From Limosilactobacillus rudii (lineage in GTDB: Bacteria; Bacillota; Bacilli; Lactobacillales; Lactobacillaceae): DNA of 64,000 nucleotides. This document shows positions 54,572 to 62,580 of the stretch, piece by piece. How positions within the stretch are numbered: the first letter of the stretch is position 1; every line of letters starts with the position of its first letter. Made by a program: the position numbers and the translations under genes. The notes below the pieces were generated by a model. The model was not told where the DNA came from, searched no databases, and saw only the letters and a program-made list of their open reading frames with translations. The DNA is taken from positions 1 through 64,000 of the forward strand of contig NZ_JACIVB010000063.1 in assembly GCF_014145455.1 (NCBI RefSeq). The letters run 5' to 3'.

Positions 54572-56059
54572 ATGGGAATTGCCACAAGCGATAAACCTTT
54601 TAATGAACGAATTGAAGAAGCTGAAGCAGATAAATTCATGCGCGCTTCTGTTGCCAAGGCCCAAGATGCCCAATTCCAAAAACGGACTGAAGCACGGCGG
54701 CAACTAGGCAACTGGGAAGGTTGGCGTGACCTCTCTGCTGAAATTCGTCAACATGTGCTCAAACACCTTCCAGATTATCTCGAAGAATTTAGTGACAATG
54801 TTCAAAAAAATGGTGGTCATGTTTTCTTTGCAAAAACAGGTGATGAGGCAAGTGCCTTCATTAAGCAACTAGCTATTAAGAAAAATGCTCAGCATATTGT
54901 TAAGTCAAAATCAATGGTAACTACTGAAATTGGACTAGATAAAGACCTATTAACAATTCCTGGAGTTTCATTAATGGAAACTGACCTAGCCGAGTTTATC
55001 CTTCAAGAAGATAATTGGGATGAACCAACTCATATTGTTTTCCCAACATTACACAAAAACCGAAACCAAATTCAAAAGGTTTTTGAAAAGCTTGGTTATG
55101 ATGGCGATAACGACCCCGAGCACATGGCACGGTTTGTTCGTCACTACTTAAGAAACTACTTCATGAAGGCTGACTTTGGAATTACTGGCTGTAACTTTGC
55201 CATTGCCAATAATGGGATGATTAACCTAGTTACTAACGAGGGTAATGCCGATTTAACCATGGCTATCCCTAAGACCCAGGTAGTTGTAATGGGGATGGAA
55301 CGAATTGTCCCAAGTCTTAAAGAGGCTGAAACGCTTGATAACGTTTTATGCCGAAGTGCTGTTGGTCAAAAGTTAACTAGTTACTGTACTTTTTCTAAGG
55401 GTAAAGAAACTGACGAGGCTGATGGTCCTGATGACTTTTACGTTGTAATTGTAGATAATAGCCGTTCAGAAATGCTCAATACAGATTTTGAACCGATGCT
55501 TCAGTGTATTCGATGTGGTTCATGCTTAAATGTTTGTCCCGTTTATCGCCAAGTTGGTGGTAAAGGATACGGTTCAATCTATCCCGGACCAATGGGAGCT
55601 GTCCTTTCCCCAATTTTAGGTGGGTACCAAGAATTTAAGGAATTACCATATGCATGTAGTCTATGTGCTGCTTGTACAGAAACGTGCCCAGTCAAAATTC
55701 CACTACATGACCTCATCCGCCATCATCGATACGTTGAAATGGACCAACTTCACTTGGATCATAGTATGTCTAATACTCTTCTAAAAGCTGTTGGTAAAGG
55801 GACAAGTTCACCAGTCCTCTTTAATGATGCAATGCGATTTGCCCATGTTGCACTTGAACCATTTGGCAAAAAGACTACACAAGAAGATATCAAGAATCTT
55901 TATCCTGATGGCAAAATTAATCACTTACCAGCAGTAGCGCCTAAGTTGGCTCATGGTTGGGTAAATGTTCGTGATCTTGCGGTTCCGCCAAAGTACCATC
56001 AAAATTTCCGCCACTGGTACCGTCATCATGAAGAAGAGGAGGGCCAAAAGAATGACTGA
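54572..56059 (+). CDS. lutB: LutB-type Fe-S protein (lactate utilisation)
   Basis: 495-residue central subunit. The N-terminal LUD domain (about 65-300) is followed by two 4Fe-4S ferredoxin-like motifs (CIRCGSCLNVCPVYR and CSLCAACTETCPVKIP), and a C-terminal domain with PAVAPKLAHGWVNVRDLAVPP. The start ATG directly follows the lutA stop, so they are translationally coupled. All cluster cysteines are present. Together with LutA and LutC it oxidises lactate to pyruvate in Bacillus; in a lactobacillus it may support lactate turnover or redox balance. Confidence 0.94.
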   Translation: MGIATSDKPFNERIEEAEADKFMRASVAKAQDAQFQKRTEARRQLGNWEGWRDLSAEIRQHVLKHLPDYLEEFSDNVQKNGGHVFFAKTGDEASAFIKQLAIKKNAQHIVKSKSMVTTEIGLDKDLLTIPGVSLMETDLAEFILQEDNWDEPTHIVFPTLHKNRNQIQKVFEKLGYDGDNDPEHMARFVRHYLRNYFMKADFGITGCNFAIANNGMINLVTNEGNADLTMAIPKTQVVVMGMERIVPSLKEAETLDNVLCRSAVGQKLTSYCTFSKGKETDEADGPDDFYVVIVDNSRSEMLNTDFEPMLQCIRCGSCLNVCPVYRQVGGKGYGSIYPGPMGAVLSPILGGYQEFKELPYACSLCAACTETCPVKIPLHDLIRHHRYVEMDQLHLDHSMSNTLLKAVGKGTSSPVLFNDAMRFAHVALEPFGKKTTQEDIKNLYPDGKINHLPAVAPKLAHGWVNVRDLAVPPKYHQNFRHWYRHHEEEEGQKND

Positions 56060-56786
56060 TTATTTAAAAGAAGCAAATACAAAACAAAACCAAGAAGATT
56101 TTCTTAATCGAATTGCTAAAGCAGCTGATCGTCCTCGTCACACATTAAAGGATGATCCATTTGTCCCAGTAAATGACCTACCTGAGAAGACTCTTTCTGG
56201 AAAGTCACAAGATGAATTACTTGAAATTGCAAAAAAGAATAGTGAAGAAGTCCATGTTGATTTTCGAATTGTAAAATCCGCTGACCTTGGACACACATTA
56301 AACGACTTTATCCAAGAAAAAAATATCAAAAGTTTAATGCTCCCGTCTTTTGATGAAAAGAAATGGCAGGATTATTCATTAGGAAACTGGCAAGATAATT
56401 TGCGCGTTGATCCTATTTACTATTGGGAAGAGGAACTAGGTCGGCAAAATATCGTCAATGCTAATAATAGTGACGGCGCAATTGGTTTTGCAGACTTTTT
56501 GTTAGCAGAATCTGGAACAATTACTATTGCTACATATCCCGAACAGGGACGAACATTCCATTTTCTACCAACTCACTACTTAGCAATTATTCCTAAGAGT
56601 AAAATCTTACCACGCTCCCGCCAAGCGATGGATTACTACCAAAAGGCAATTCAAGATGGGAAGTTAAAGACTTCTAACATTAACTTTATTACTGGCCCAT
56701 CAAATTCCGGTGATATTGAAATGGTCCTAATCGTTGGTGTCCACGGGCCCCTTGATATGGAATATGTTGTTGTCGAAGATATGTAA
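56052..56786 (+). CDS. lutC: LutC-type LUD-domain protein (lactate utilisation)
   Basis: 244-residue subunit with a LUD domain (about 90-240: GAIGFADFLLAESGTITIATYPEQGRT and TGPSNSGDIEMVLIVGVHGPLDMEYVVVE). ATG 56052 overlaps the lutB stop by eight bases, and AGGAGG lies ten bases upstream, inside lutB; a longer in-frame reading is not supported. Last gene of lutABC, with a strong terminator after it. Confidence 0.94.
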   Translation: MTDYLKEANTKQNQEDFLNRIAKAADRPRHTLKDDPFVPVNDLPEKTLSGKSQDELLEIAKKNSEEVHVDFRIVKSADLGHTLNDFIQEKNIKSLMLPSFDEKKWQDYSLGNWQDNLRVDPIYYWEEELGRQNIVNANNSDGAIGFADFLLAESGTITIATYPEQGRTFHFLPTHYLAIIPKSKILPRSRQAMDYYQKAIQDGKLKTSNINFITGPSNSGDIEMVLIVGVHGPLDMEYVVVEDM

Positions 56787-56787
56787 T

Positions 56788-56833
56788 AAAAAAGATTGAG
56801 GAATCAAAAGATAAAATCCTCAATCTTTTTTTA
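56788..56833. terminator. Bidirectional terminator between lutC and galU
   Basis: 15-bp stem AAAAAAGATTGAGGA / TCCTCAATCTTTTTT with T-runs on both strands. Confidence 0.9.
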
Positions 56834-56843
56834 TTAATAAATT

Positions 56844-57758
56844 TTACTTCTTAGAACCTTGTTGCTTATCTTCAGCAGATAACTTTGCACCTAATTCCTT
56901 GATGTATTCACGTAATTCTTCTTTAACTTGGGGATGTTCTAACCCGTATTCAATATTGGTCTTTACCCAGCCAAACTTATTACCAACGTCGTATCGATCA
57001 CCCTTATATTCACGGGCAAAAACTCGTTGCGTTTGGTTTAAAGTATCAATAGCATCTGTTAATTGAATCTCGCCACCCTTGCCTGGCTTTGTCTTTGCCA
57101 ATACGTCAAAAATCTCTGGAGTAAAGACATAACGACCAATAATTGCAAGATCACTAGGAGCATCTTTAGGAGCAGGCTTTTCAACAAAACTAGTTACGTT
57201 GTACAATCCCGGAGTTACTTCCTTACTTGGATTAATCACACCATATTTTGCCGTATCTTCATGTGGCACCCGCATAACAGCAAGCGTAGAAGCACCTGTC
57301 TGATTGTAGCTTTCAATCAATTGTTTCGTTAATGCTTCATTCTTATTATTAATATTATTAAGGTCATCACCAAGCATTACAACAAATGGTTCATCACCAA
57401 TGAAGTCACGAGCAGTTAAGACAGCATCTCCCAAACCACGCGGATGAGATTGACGAATAAAGTAAATATTAACATCAGTCGTTTCTTCAACCATCTTTAA
57501 CATTTCGTCCTTGTGCTTTGAACGAAGGTTATCTTCCAATTCTGGATTAGAATCAAAGTGGTCTTCAATAGAACGTTTATTCTTACCGTCAACAACAACA
57601 ATGTCTTCAATCCCTGACTTACGCGCTTCTTCAACAATAAATTGAATTGTTGGCTTATCAACAATTGGCAACATTTCCTTTGCTAAAGCCTTAGTTGCAG
57701 GTAGAAAACGGGTTCCTAAACCAGCAGCCGGAATAATGGCCTTTCTAACACGTTTCAT
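56844..57758 (-). CDS. galU: UTP-glucose-1-phosphate uridylyltransferase
   Basis: 304-residue nucleotidyltransferase making UDP-glucose for glycolipids, wall sugars and galactose metabolism. It has the pyrophosphorylase signature [23 protein letters not shown], the [15 protein letters not shown] region, VMLGDDLNN and [11 protein letters not shown], with the C-terminal [17 protein letters not shown]. Full length. Likely own promoter downstream of gpsA. It works with PgcA (50098). Confidence 0.97.
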   Translation of the reverse strand: MKRVRKAIIPAAGLGTRFLPATKALAKEMLPIVDKPTIQFIVEEARKSGIEDIVVVDGKNKRSIEDHFDSNPELEDNLRSKHKDEMLKMVEETTDVNIYFIRQSHPRGLGDAVLTARDFIGDEPFVVMLGDDLNNINNKNEALTKQLIESYNQTGASTLAVMRVPHEDTAKYGVINPSKEVTPGLYNVTSFVEKPAPKDAPSDLAIIGRYVFTPEIFDVLAKTKPGKGGEIQLTDAIDTLNQTQRVFAREYKGDRYDVGNKFGWVKTNIEYGLEHPQVKEELREYIKELGAKLSAEDKQQGSKK

Positions 57759-57823
57759 AATTATAAAACCCTTTCCGTAATTTCAATTTCTCTCAATATC
57801 CATCCTTTAGCATTTTACCATAT

Positions 57824-58840
57824 TTATTCATTTTCTGACGTAAGATCTCGGCTCATTAATTGAGAAATTGCTGTCTTGATGTCTTCTCCTTCATACAAAA
57901 CACGGTAAAGGGCTTCGGTAATTGGCATTTGAACCTGCCGCTTGCGACTTAATTCATAAGCCGCCTTAGTAGTATAAACACCTTCGATCACCATTCCCAT
58001 ATTGTCAATAACATCTTGAAGCTTTTTTCCTTGTCCTAGCTGGTAACCCGCTCGCCAATTTCGCGAATTCTTGCTAGTAGCAGTAACAACTAAATCTCCA
58101 ACTCCGGAAAGACCAATAAACGTCATCGGATTAGCACCAAAGGCCACTCCCAAGCGCCGAATTTCTGCTAATCCCCGAGTAATCAAAGCTGCCCTAGCGT
58201 TGTCGTGGTAACCCAGGCCCTGAATAGCACCGGCACCAATAGCAATAATATTCTTTAATGCAGCACCAAACTCCGCACCAATCACATCATCATTGGTGTA
58301 GACCCGAAAATATGAATTACTAAATAACTTCTGGGCTTTTTTAGCACTTTGAAGGTCTTCACAAGCTGCTGTGACAGCCGTCATATCCTTTATTGCCACA
58401 TCTTCTGCATGACTAGGACCTGAAAGAACGACAATTGCTTCCCGGTTATTAGGAGAAATATCTTCACTCAACATTTCAGAAGGACGCTTATATGTATTTT
58501 GTTCTAGTCCCTTAGTTGCATGAATAATTAATGGCTTTTGATTTAGCTCCGTTAAAATATTATTTAATTTTTGAGCAACTTCGCGTAATCCCTTAGTTGG
58601 AATAACAATCAAAATAACATTGGCATCCTTAACGGCTTGTTTCATATCTGTTGTTGCCACTAATTTATCAGAATAGACAAAGTCCTTCATATAACGCGGA
58701 TTAGTATGATTTGTATTCAACTGCTTCACTTGGTCTTCATTACGTGACCACAATATAACATTATGACCATTTTCGGTAAGCATATTTGCTAAAATACTAC
58801 CCCACGAACCTGCGCCTAAAACAGCGATCTTTTCTGCCAT
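57824..58840 (-). CDS. gpsA: Glycerol-3-phosphate dehydrogenase [NAD(P)+]
   Basis: 338-residue enzyme reducing dihydroxyacetone phosphate to sn-glycerol-3-phosphate for phospholipids. The N-terminal Rossmann motif is VLGAGSWGSILANMLTENGH; then THATKGLEQ-like and LSGPSHAEDV segments follow. The catalytic Lys lies in GAALKNIIAIGAG, and the substrate site is GYHDNARAALITRGLAEI. AAGGAG is about eight bases before the ATG. It lies 29 bases after lgt in the lgt-gpsA unit. Confidence 0.97.
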   Translation of the reverse strand: MAEKIAVLGAGSWGSILANMLTENGHNVILWSRNEDQVKQLNTNHTNPRYMKDFVYSDKLVATTDMKQAVKDANVILIVIPTKGLREVAQKLNNILTELNQKPLIIHATKGLEQNTYKRPSEMLSEDISPNNREAIVVLSGPSHAEDVAIKDMTAVTAACEDLQSAKKAQKLFSNSYFRVYTNDDVIGAEFGAALKNIIAIGAGAIQGLGYHDNARAALITRGLAEIRRLGVAFGANPMTFIGLSGVGDLVVTATSKNSRNWRAGYQLGQGKKLQDVIDNMGMVIEGVYTTKAAYELSRKRQVQMPITEALYRVLYEGEDIKTAISQLMSRDLTSENE

Positions 58841-58869
58841 AATCCTTCTCCTTTATTTAATTGATTTAC

Positions 58870-59685
58870 TTATGCCATATACCACGGAATATTTTTTTGC
58901 CGACGACGAATTATCCATATTACTAACGAACCAATAAAAAAGATAACCGAAAGCAATTGTGAAATACGGATTGACCCAAGCATTAAGCTATCTGTCCGCA
59001 TCCCCTCAATTATAAAACGTCCACACGAATACCACATTACATATGATAAAAAGATTTCGCCACGTCGAAAAAGGTGTTGCCGATGACGCAAGAGTAACAG
59101 GAATACAAATCCTGCAAGATCCCACAATGATTCATATAAAAACGTCGGAATCCGATAATGCCCACCAATATACATTTGGTTAATTATCCAATGCGGAATA
59201 TGTTGAGCAACCAAGCTTGCCCGTGTAGTAATTGCACCAAATGCTTCTTGATTCATAAAATTACCCCAGCGACCAATTCCTTGCGCCATAATTAAAGTAG
59301 GTGCAATAACATCCATCATTAACCAACCAGAAATATGACGATAGTGACAAAAAACAAGTAACACTGCAAAACCACCAAGAATAGCTCCGTAGATAGCAAT
59401 TCCGCCATCCCAAATTGCAATAATCTCACTAGGATGTTGAGAATAATAATCCCACTGGAATATTACATAGTATGCTCGTGCACAGACAATAGCGATAGGA
59501 AGTGCCCATAATAGGTAATCGTAAAAATCATCTTCAGGAATCCCCTGCCGCTTTCCTTCGCGGACTGAAAGTAATAACGCTAACACAACACCGCTAGCAA
59601 TAATTATGCCATACCAATGAATGGTAAACGGACCACCTTGAAAGGCAATTGGGTTTAACGCTGCCTTTATTGCTAAGTTAGTCAT
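58870..59685 (-). CDS. lgt: Prolipoprotein diacylglyceryl transferase
   Basis: 271-residue membrane enzyme that transfers diacylglycerol from phosphatidylglycerol to the lipobox Cys of prolipoproteins. Seven TMs are predicted. It has the family's HWYGIIIASG at the N-terminus, IWDGGIAIYGAILGG, and the Lgt signature GIGRWGNFMNQEAFG. The ATG directly abuts the hprK stop codon, so they are translationally coupled. Confidence 0.96.
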   Translation of the reverse strand: MTNLAIKAALNPIAFQGGPFTIHWYGIIIASGVVLALLLSVREGKRQGIPEDDFYDYLLWALPIAIVCARAYYVIFQWDYYSQHPSEIIAIWDGGIAIYGAILGGFAVLLVFCHYRHISGWLMMDVIAPTLIMAQGIGRWGNFMNQEAFGAITTRASLVAQHIPHWIINQMYIGGHYRIPTFLYESLWDLAGFVFLLLLRHRQHLFRRGEIFLSYVMWYSCGRFIIEGMRTDSLMLGSIRISQLLSVIFFIGSLVIWIIRRRQKNIPWYMA

Positions 59686-60639
59686 CTAGTTTGCGGACCC
59701 CTTACTATCTCGTTCTGAATTTTGCTTGATTAGCTGGTTAAGGTTACGATCAAATGTTTCCGTTGCATCATATCCCATTGTTTCAGCACGATAATTCATT
59801 GCGGCTGACTCAATGATAATTGCTAAATTACGACCAGTCTTAACCGGAACCGAAACTTTTGGCACGATTACTCCTTGGATAGTCTGCGTATCACCACGGT
59901 CTCCTAAACGATCAAATTGAACATCCGGCGTCCATGTTTCAAGATGAACAATTAAATTAATTTGATCAGACGGCATAATAGCTCCTGTACCATATAATGT
60001 TGATACGTCAATAATACCGATTCCACGAATTTCCATTAAATTTTTTAGAATTTGTGGTGCAGTTCCTACCAGGATTTGTTCATCACGAGCGTATACCTCA
60101 ACCCGGTCATCGGCAATCAAGCGATGTCCGCGACGAACTAATTCAAGAGCAGTTTCACTCTTTCCAACTCCAGAATCACCAGTAATTAAAACACCCACCC
60201 CACTAATATCTACTAATACACCATGGAGAGATTTACGAGGTGCCAATCGTCCCAATAAATAAGAAGTCATATTACTTAAAATCTGTGAAGATGTAAGGTG
60301 TGTTCCTAAGATTGGGATTTTAGCATCGTTTGCTGCTTTCTTAAGCTCCTTTGGGATTGGCAGGTTAGTTGAAATAACAAAGCACGGAGTTTGGGGCATG
60401 CACATTCTGGTCATATATTCTTCGCGTTGTTCATGAGTCAAATCTTTTGCAAAGGAAGTCTCCGTAATTCCTAATAATTGGATTCGAACTGCTGGATAAT
60501 GCTTAAAATATCCTGCAAACTCTAGGGCCGGACGTGAAATATCACTAGTTGTAATCTTACGCTGCAAATAATCTTCACCTTGTAAGACCTTTAATCGCAC
60601 CTTCTCAACTAATTCTTGAACCGTAATACTGTTGGACAC
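59686..60639 (-). CDS. hprK: HPr kinase/phosphorylase
   Basis: 317-residue bifunctional enzyme that phosphorylates Ser46 of HPr and reverses it, producing the CcpA co-repressor. The N-terminal domain (about 1-130) is followed by the kinase domain with Walker A GDSGVGKSETALELVRRGH. HprK signatures follow (EIRGIGIIDVSTLYG). GTG start 60639 with AAAGGAG about nine bases upstream. It follows the YvlD-like gene by 14 bases and leads into lgt. It gives functional meaning to the cre sites at 2783 and 53653. Confidence 0.97.
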   Translation of the reverse strand: MSNSITVQELVEKVRLKVLQGEDYLQRKITTSDISRPALEFAGYFKHYPAVRIQLLGITETSFAKDLTHEQREEYMTRMCMPQTPCFVISTNLPIPKELKKAANDAKIPILGTHLTSSQILSNMTSYLLGRLAPRKSLHGVLVDISGVGVLITGDSGVGKSETALELVRRGHRLIADDRVEVYARDEQILVGTAPQILKNLMEIRGIGIIDVSTLYGTGAIMPSDQINLIVHLETWTPDVQFDRLGDRGDTQTIQGVIVPKVSVPVKTGRNLAIIIESAAMNYRAETMGYDATETFDRNLNQLIKQNSERDSKGSAN

Positions 60640-60653
60640 TTTTTTCCACTCCT

Positions 60654-61010
60654 TTACATTCTTTCCTCGTGGCTAGTGATAATTGTATTAAAGATTGCCA
60701 TAATAATCGCAATCAAAATTGCAGCACCAAATGACGAGAAATGAAAGTTTGCTGGACCGACAAGCAATGACGTCAGTTGCAGCATTATTCCATTAATTAC
60801 AACACTAAAAAGACCAAGGGTCAAAATATTAATCGGCAACGACAATATTACTAAGATCGGCTTGATTAGCACATTTAAGATTGCCAAAACAAAACTTGCT
60901 AACGGCGCAATCCATGCACTAGTAATATAAAACATCCCTGTACCAGCAAATAAACCTGCCAGCGCAATAAAGAGGATCGTATCAATTAATACGCGTTTCC
61001 AGAATTCCAT
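60654..61010 (-). CDS. YvlD-like phage-holin-IV family membrane protein
   Basis: 118-residue protein with four predicted TMs. It has the conserved INVLIKPILVILSLPINILTLGLFSVVINGIML segment of the family named for mycobacteriophage D29 holin-like proteins (Phage_holin_4_2), here a chromosomal envelope protein and not a phage holin. Its ATG shares one base with the PspC gene stop. It is conserved beside hprK in firmicutes. Role unknown, perhaps envelope stress with the PspC protein. Confidence 0.87.
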   Translation of the reverse strand: MEFWKRVLIDTILFIALAGLFAGTGMFYITSAWIAPLASFVLAILNVLIKPILVILSLPINILTLGLFSVVINGIMLQLTSLLVGPANFHFSSFGAAILIAIIMAIFNTIITSHEERM

Positions 61011-61345
61011 TATGATCTTCCATTTCTTTTAATGTCTTTTTCTTCTACGTCTGTTAATGTTCGCCGAGAACGCTGTTGGGACTGATGGGACTTTGTTTGT
61101 GCTTCACTAAACGACTTTAACATTCCTAATAAATCAGGATTTTGCGGATCAGCAGGCATAATTATTACTAAGATAATATAAATAATGATCCCTGGAACAA
61201 AACCGGTAAAAATGGTTATAAGGACATATAAAATTCGTAAAATATTCGGTTGAATCTTAAAGTATTGACCAATCCCACCAAAAACACCAGCAATCATTTT
61301 ATCTGATCCAGATCGCGTTAATCTTTTATGTTGGCTCTCACGCAT
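61010..61345 (-). CDS. PspC-domain protein
   Basis: About 111-residue membrane protein with an N-terminal PspC domain (LTRSGSDKMIAGVFGGIGQYFKIQPNILRILYVLITIF), one to two TMs (about 35-62), and a hydrophilic, charged C-terminal half. ATG 61345 is chosen because AAGGGAA is about 11 bases upstream. It is coupled to the YvlD-like gene, and this pair is often linked with envelope-stress (LiaR-like) control. No regulator gene is seen here. Confidence 0.88.
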   Translation of the reverse strand: MRESQHKRLTRSGSDKMIAGVFGGIGQYFKIQPNILRILYVLITIFTGFVPGIIIYIILVIIMPADPQNPDLLGMLKSFSEAQTKSHQSQQRSRRTLTDVEEKDIKRNGRS

Positions 61346-61380
61346 TCCGCTCACTTCCCTTCTAATATAATAAAAATAAA

Positions 61381-62497
61381 TTATTGAGGATTCTTTTGAC
61401 TAAGTTTCCATTGCAAAAAGGCATTGATAAAAGGATCAAGTTCACCGTCCATTACCGCTTGCCCATTATGGGTTTCATAACCGCTCCGATTATCCTTGAC
61501 AAGGGTATAAGGATGAAAAACATACGACCGAATTTGCGATCCCCAGCCAATATCAAGCTGTTCGCCTTCAATTTCCGCCCGCTTCTTAGCTTTTTTCTCT
61601 TCTTCTAATTCATAAAGCTTTGACTTCAGCATATTCATTGCTGTTACCCGGTTTTGCAATTGTGACCGCTCTGCTTGCGATGAAGTCACAATACCAGTCG
61701 GAATATGAGTAATTCGAACAGCTGATTCAGTCTTATTAATATGCTGACCACCAGCCCCACTAGAACGAAATGTATCAACCCGTAAATCAGACGGATCAAT
61801 ATCGATTTCAACACTATCATCTAGTTCTGGCATTACATCAACCGAAGCAAAGGATGTGTGACGACGACCTGCCGCGTCAAAAGGCGAAATTCTTACTAAG
61901 CGATGAACACCTTTTTCACTCCGCAAATAACCAAAGGCATTATGTCCCTTGATTAACAGAGTAACACTTTTAATTCCTGCCTCTTCGCCCGCTTCATAAT
62001 TAGCTGTTTCAACCGTAAAACCATGCTGTTCACCCCAACGAACGTACATCCGTAAGAGCATCTCTCCCCAATCTTGCGCTTCTGTTCCCCCAGCTCCCGG
62101 GTGGATTTCTAAAATTGCATTTTTAGAATCATATTCACCATCTAATAACTGGGTTAAACGATACTGCTCAAGAGCTTTTTGCGTTTTTTCAAAGGAAGAT
62201 TCAAATTCTTTCTGTAAGTCATCATCAGGTTCAACAGCCAATAATTCAATCGATGTCTCTAAGTCAGCAATCTGATCACGTAAGTTAATAAATGTATCGC
62301 GCTTATCTTTTAAACTATTATTTTCAGTAATGATTTTTTGCGCTTTTTCATTATCATTCCAAAAGTCAGCTTGTGCCATTTCTTGTTCAATTTCGGCAAT
62401 ACGTTCATCTAACGCATCAAGGTCAAAGAGACCTCCCGAAGTGCGTAACTTCTTTTTGCATTACTTCTACTTGTTTCTTTGCTTCGCTTAATTCCAC
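61381..62497 (-). CDS. prfB: Peptide chain release factor 2 (programmed +1 frameshift)
   Basis: About 371-residue RF2 recognising UGA and UAA. Translation starts at GTG 62497 (13 bases after the A of GGAGG) and reads 24 codons, to CTT. There the in-frame TGA at 62423-62425 must be bypassed by a +1 shift into the main frame (DLDALDERIAEIE...). The main part has the SPF tripeptide region (VRISPFDAAGRRHTSF) and the GGQ motif (RSSGAGGQHINKTESAV). The frameshift senses RF2 shortage. The remaining reading frame alone would start at an internal ATG (62379) and miss about 40 residues. Confidence 0.95.
62423..62437 (-). promoter_or_regulatory. RF2 autoregulatory frameshift site
   Basis: Minus-strand GGGAGG (Shine-Dalgarno-like, 62432-62437), three bases (TCT), CTT (62426-62428), then TGA (62423-62425) followed by C. 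This is the classic arrangement of prfB +1 frameshifting: SD-like element, slippery CUU, UGA stop in poor context. Confidence 0.95.
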
Positions 62498-62510
62498 AAT
62501 AAAGCCTCCG

Positions 62511-62560
62511 TAAATACAACAATACGACAGCGGTACCGCCATGGGTTACCTTACTGCCGT
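62511..62560 (-). other. Hairpin region between secA and prfB
   Basis: Minus-strand TACGGCAG and CTGTCGTA arms (one G-U) enclose GGTA / TACC pairings, then TATTGTTGTATTT. It may be a weak terminator of secA or a stem near the prfB RBS. GGCGGTACCGC recalls a T-box core, but no T-box leader exists here. Confidence 0.4.
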
Positions 62561-62580
62561 ACCTAGTAGTAAATTTATAA

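Noticed and set aside
60654-61010. Prophage remnant suggested by a phage-holin-type family name
   Set aside because: The YvlD-like family is a chromosomal membrane family next to hprK in many firmicutes; no other phage gene is near.
62511-62560. T-box antiterminator before prfB (GGCGGTACCGC)
   Set aside because: No room for the specifier stem-loop: secA coding sequence begins 80 bases from prfB. prfB is not a T-box type gene, and the string is a short palindrome.
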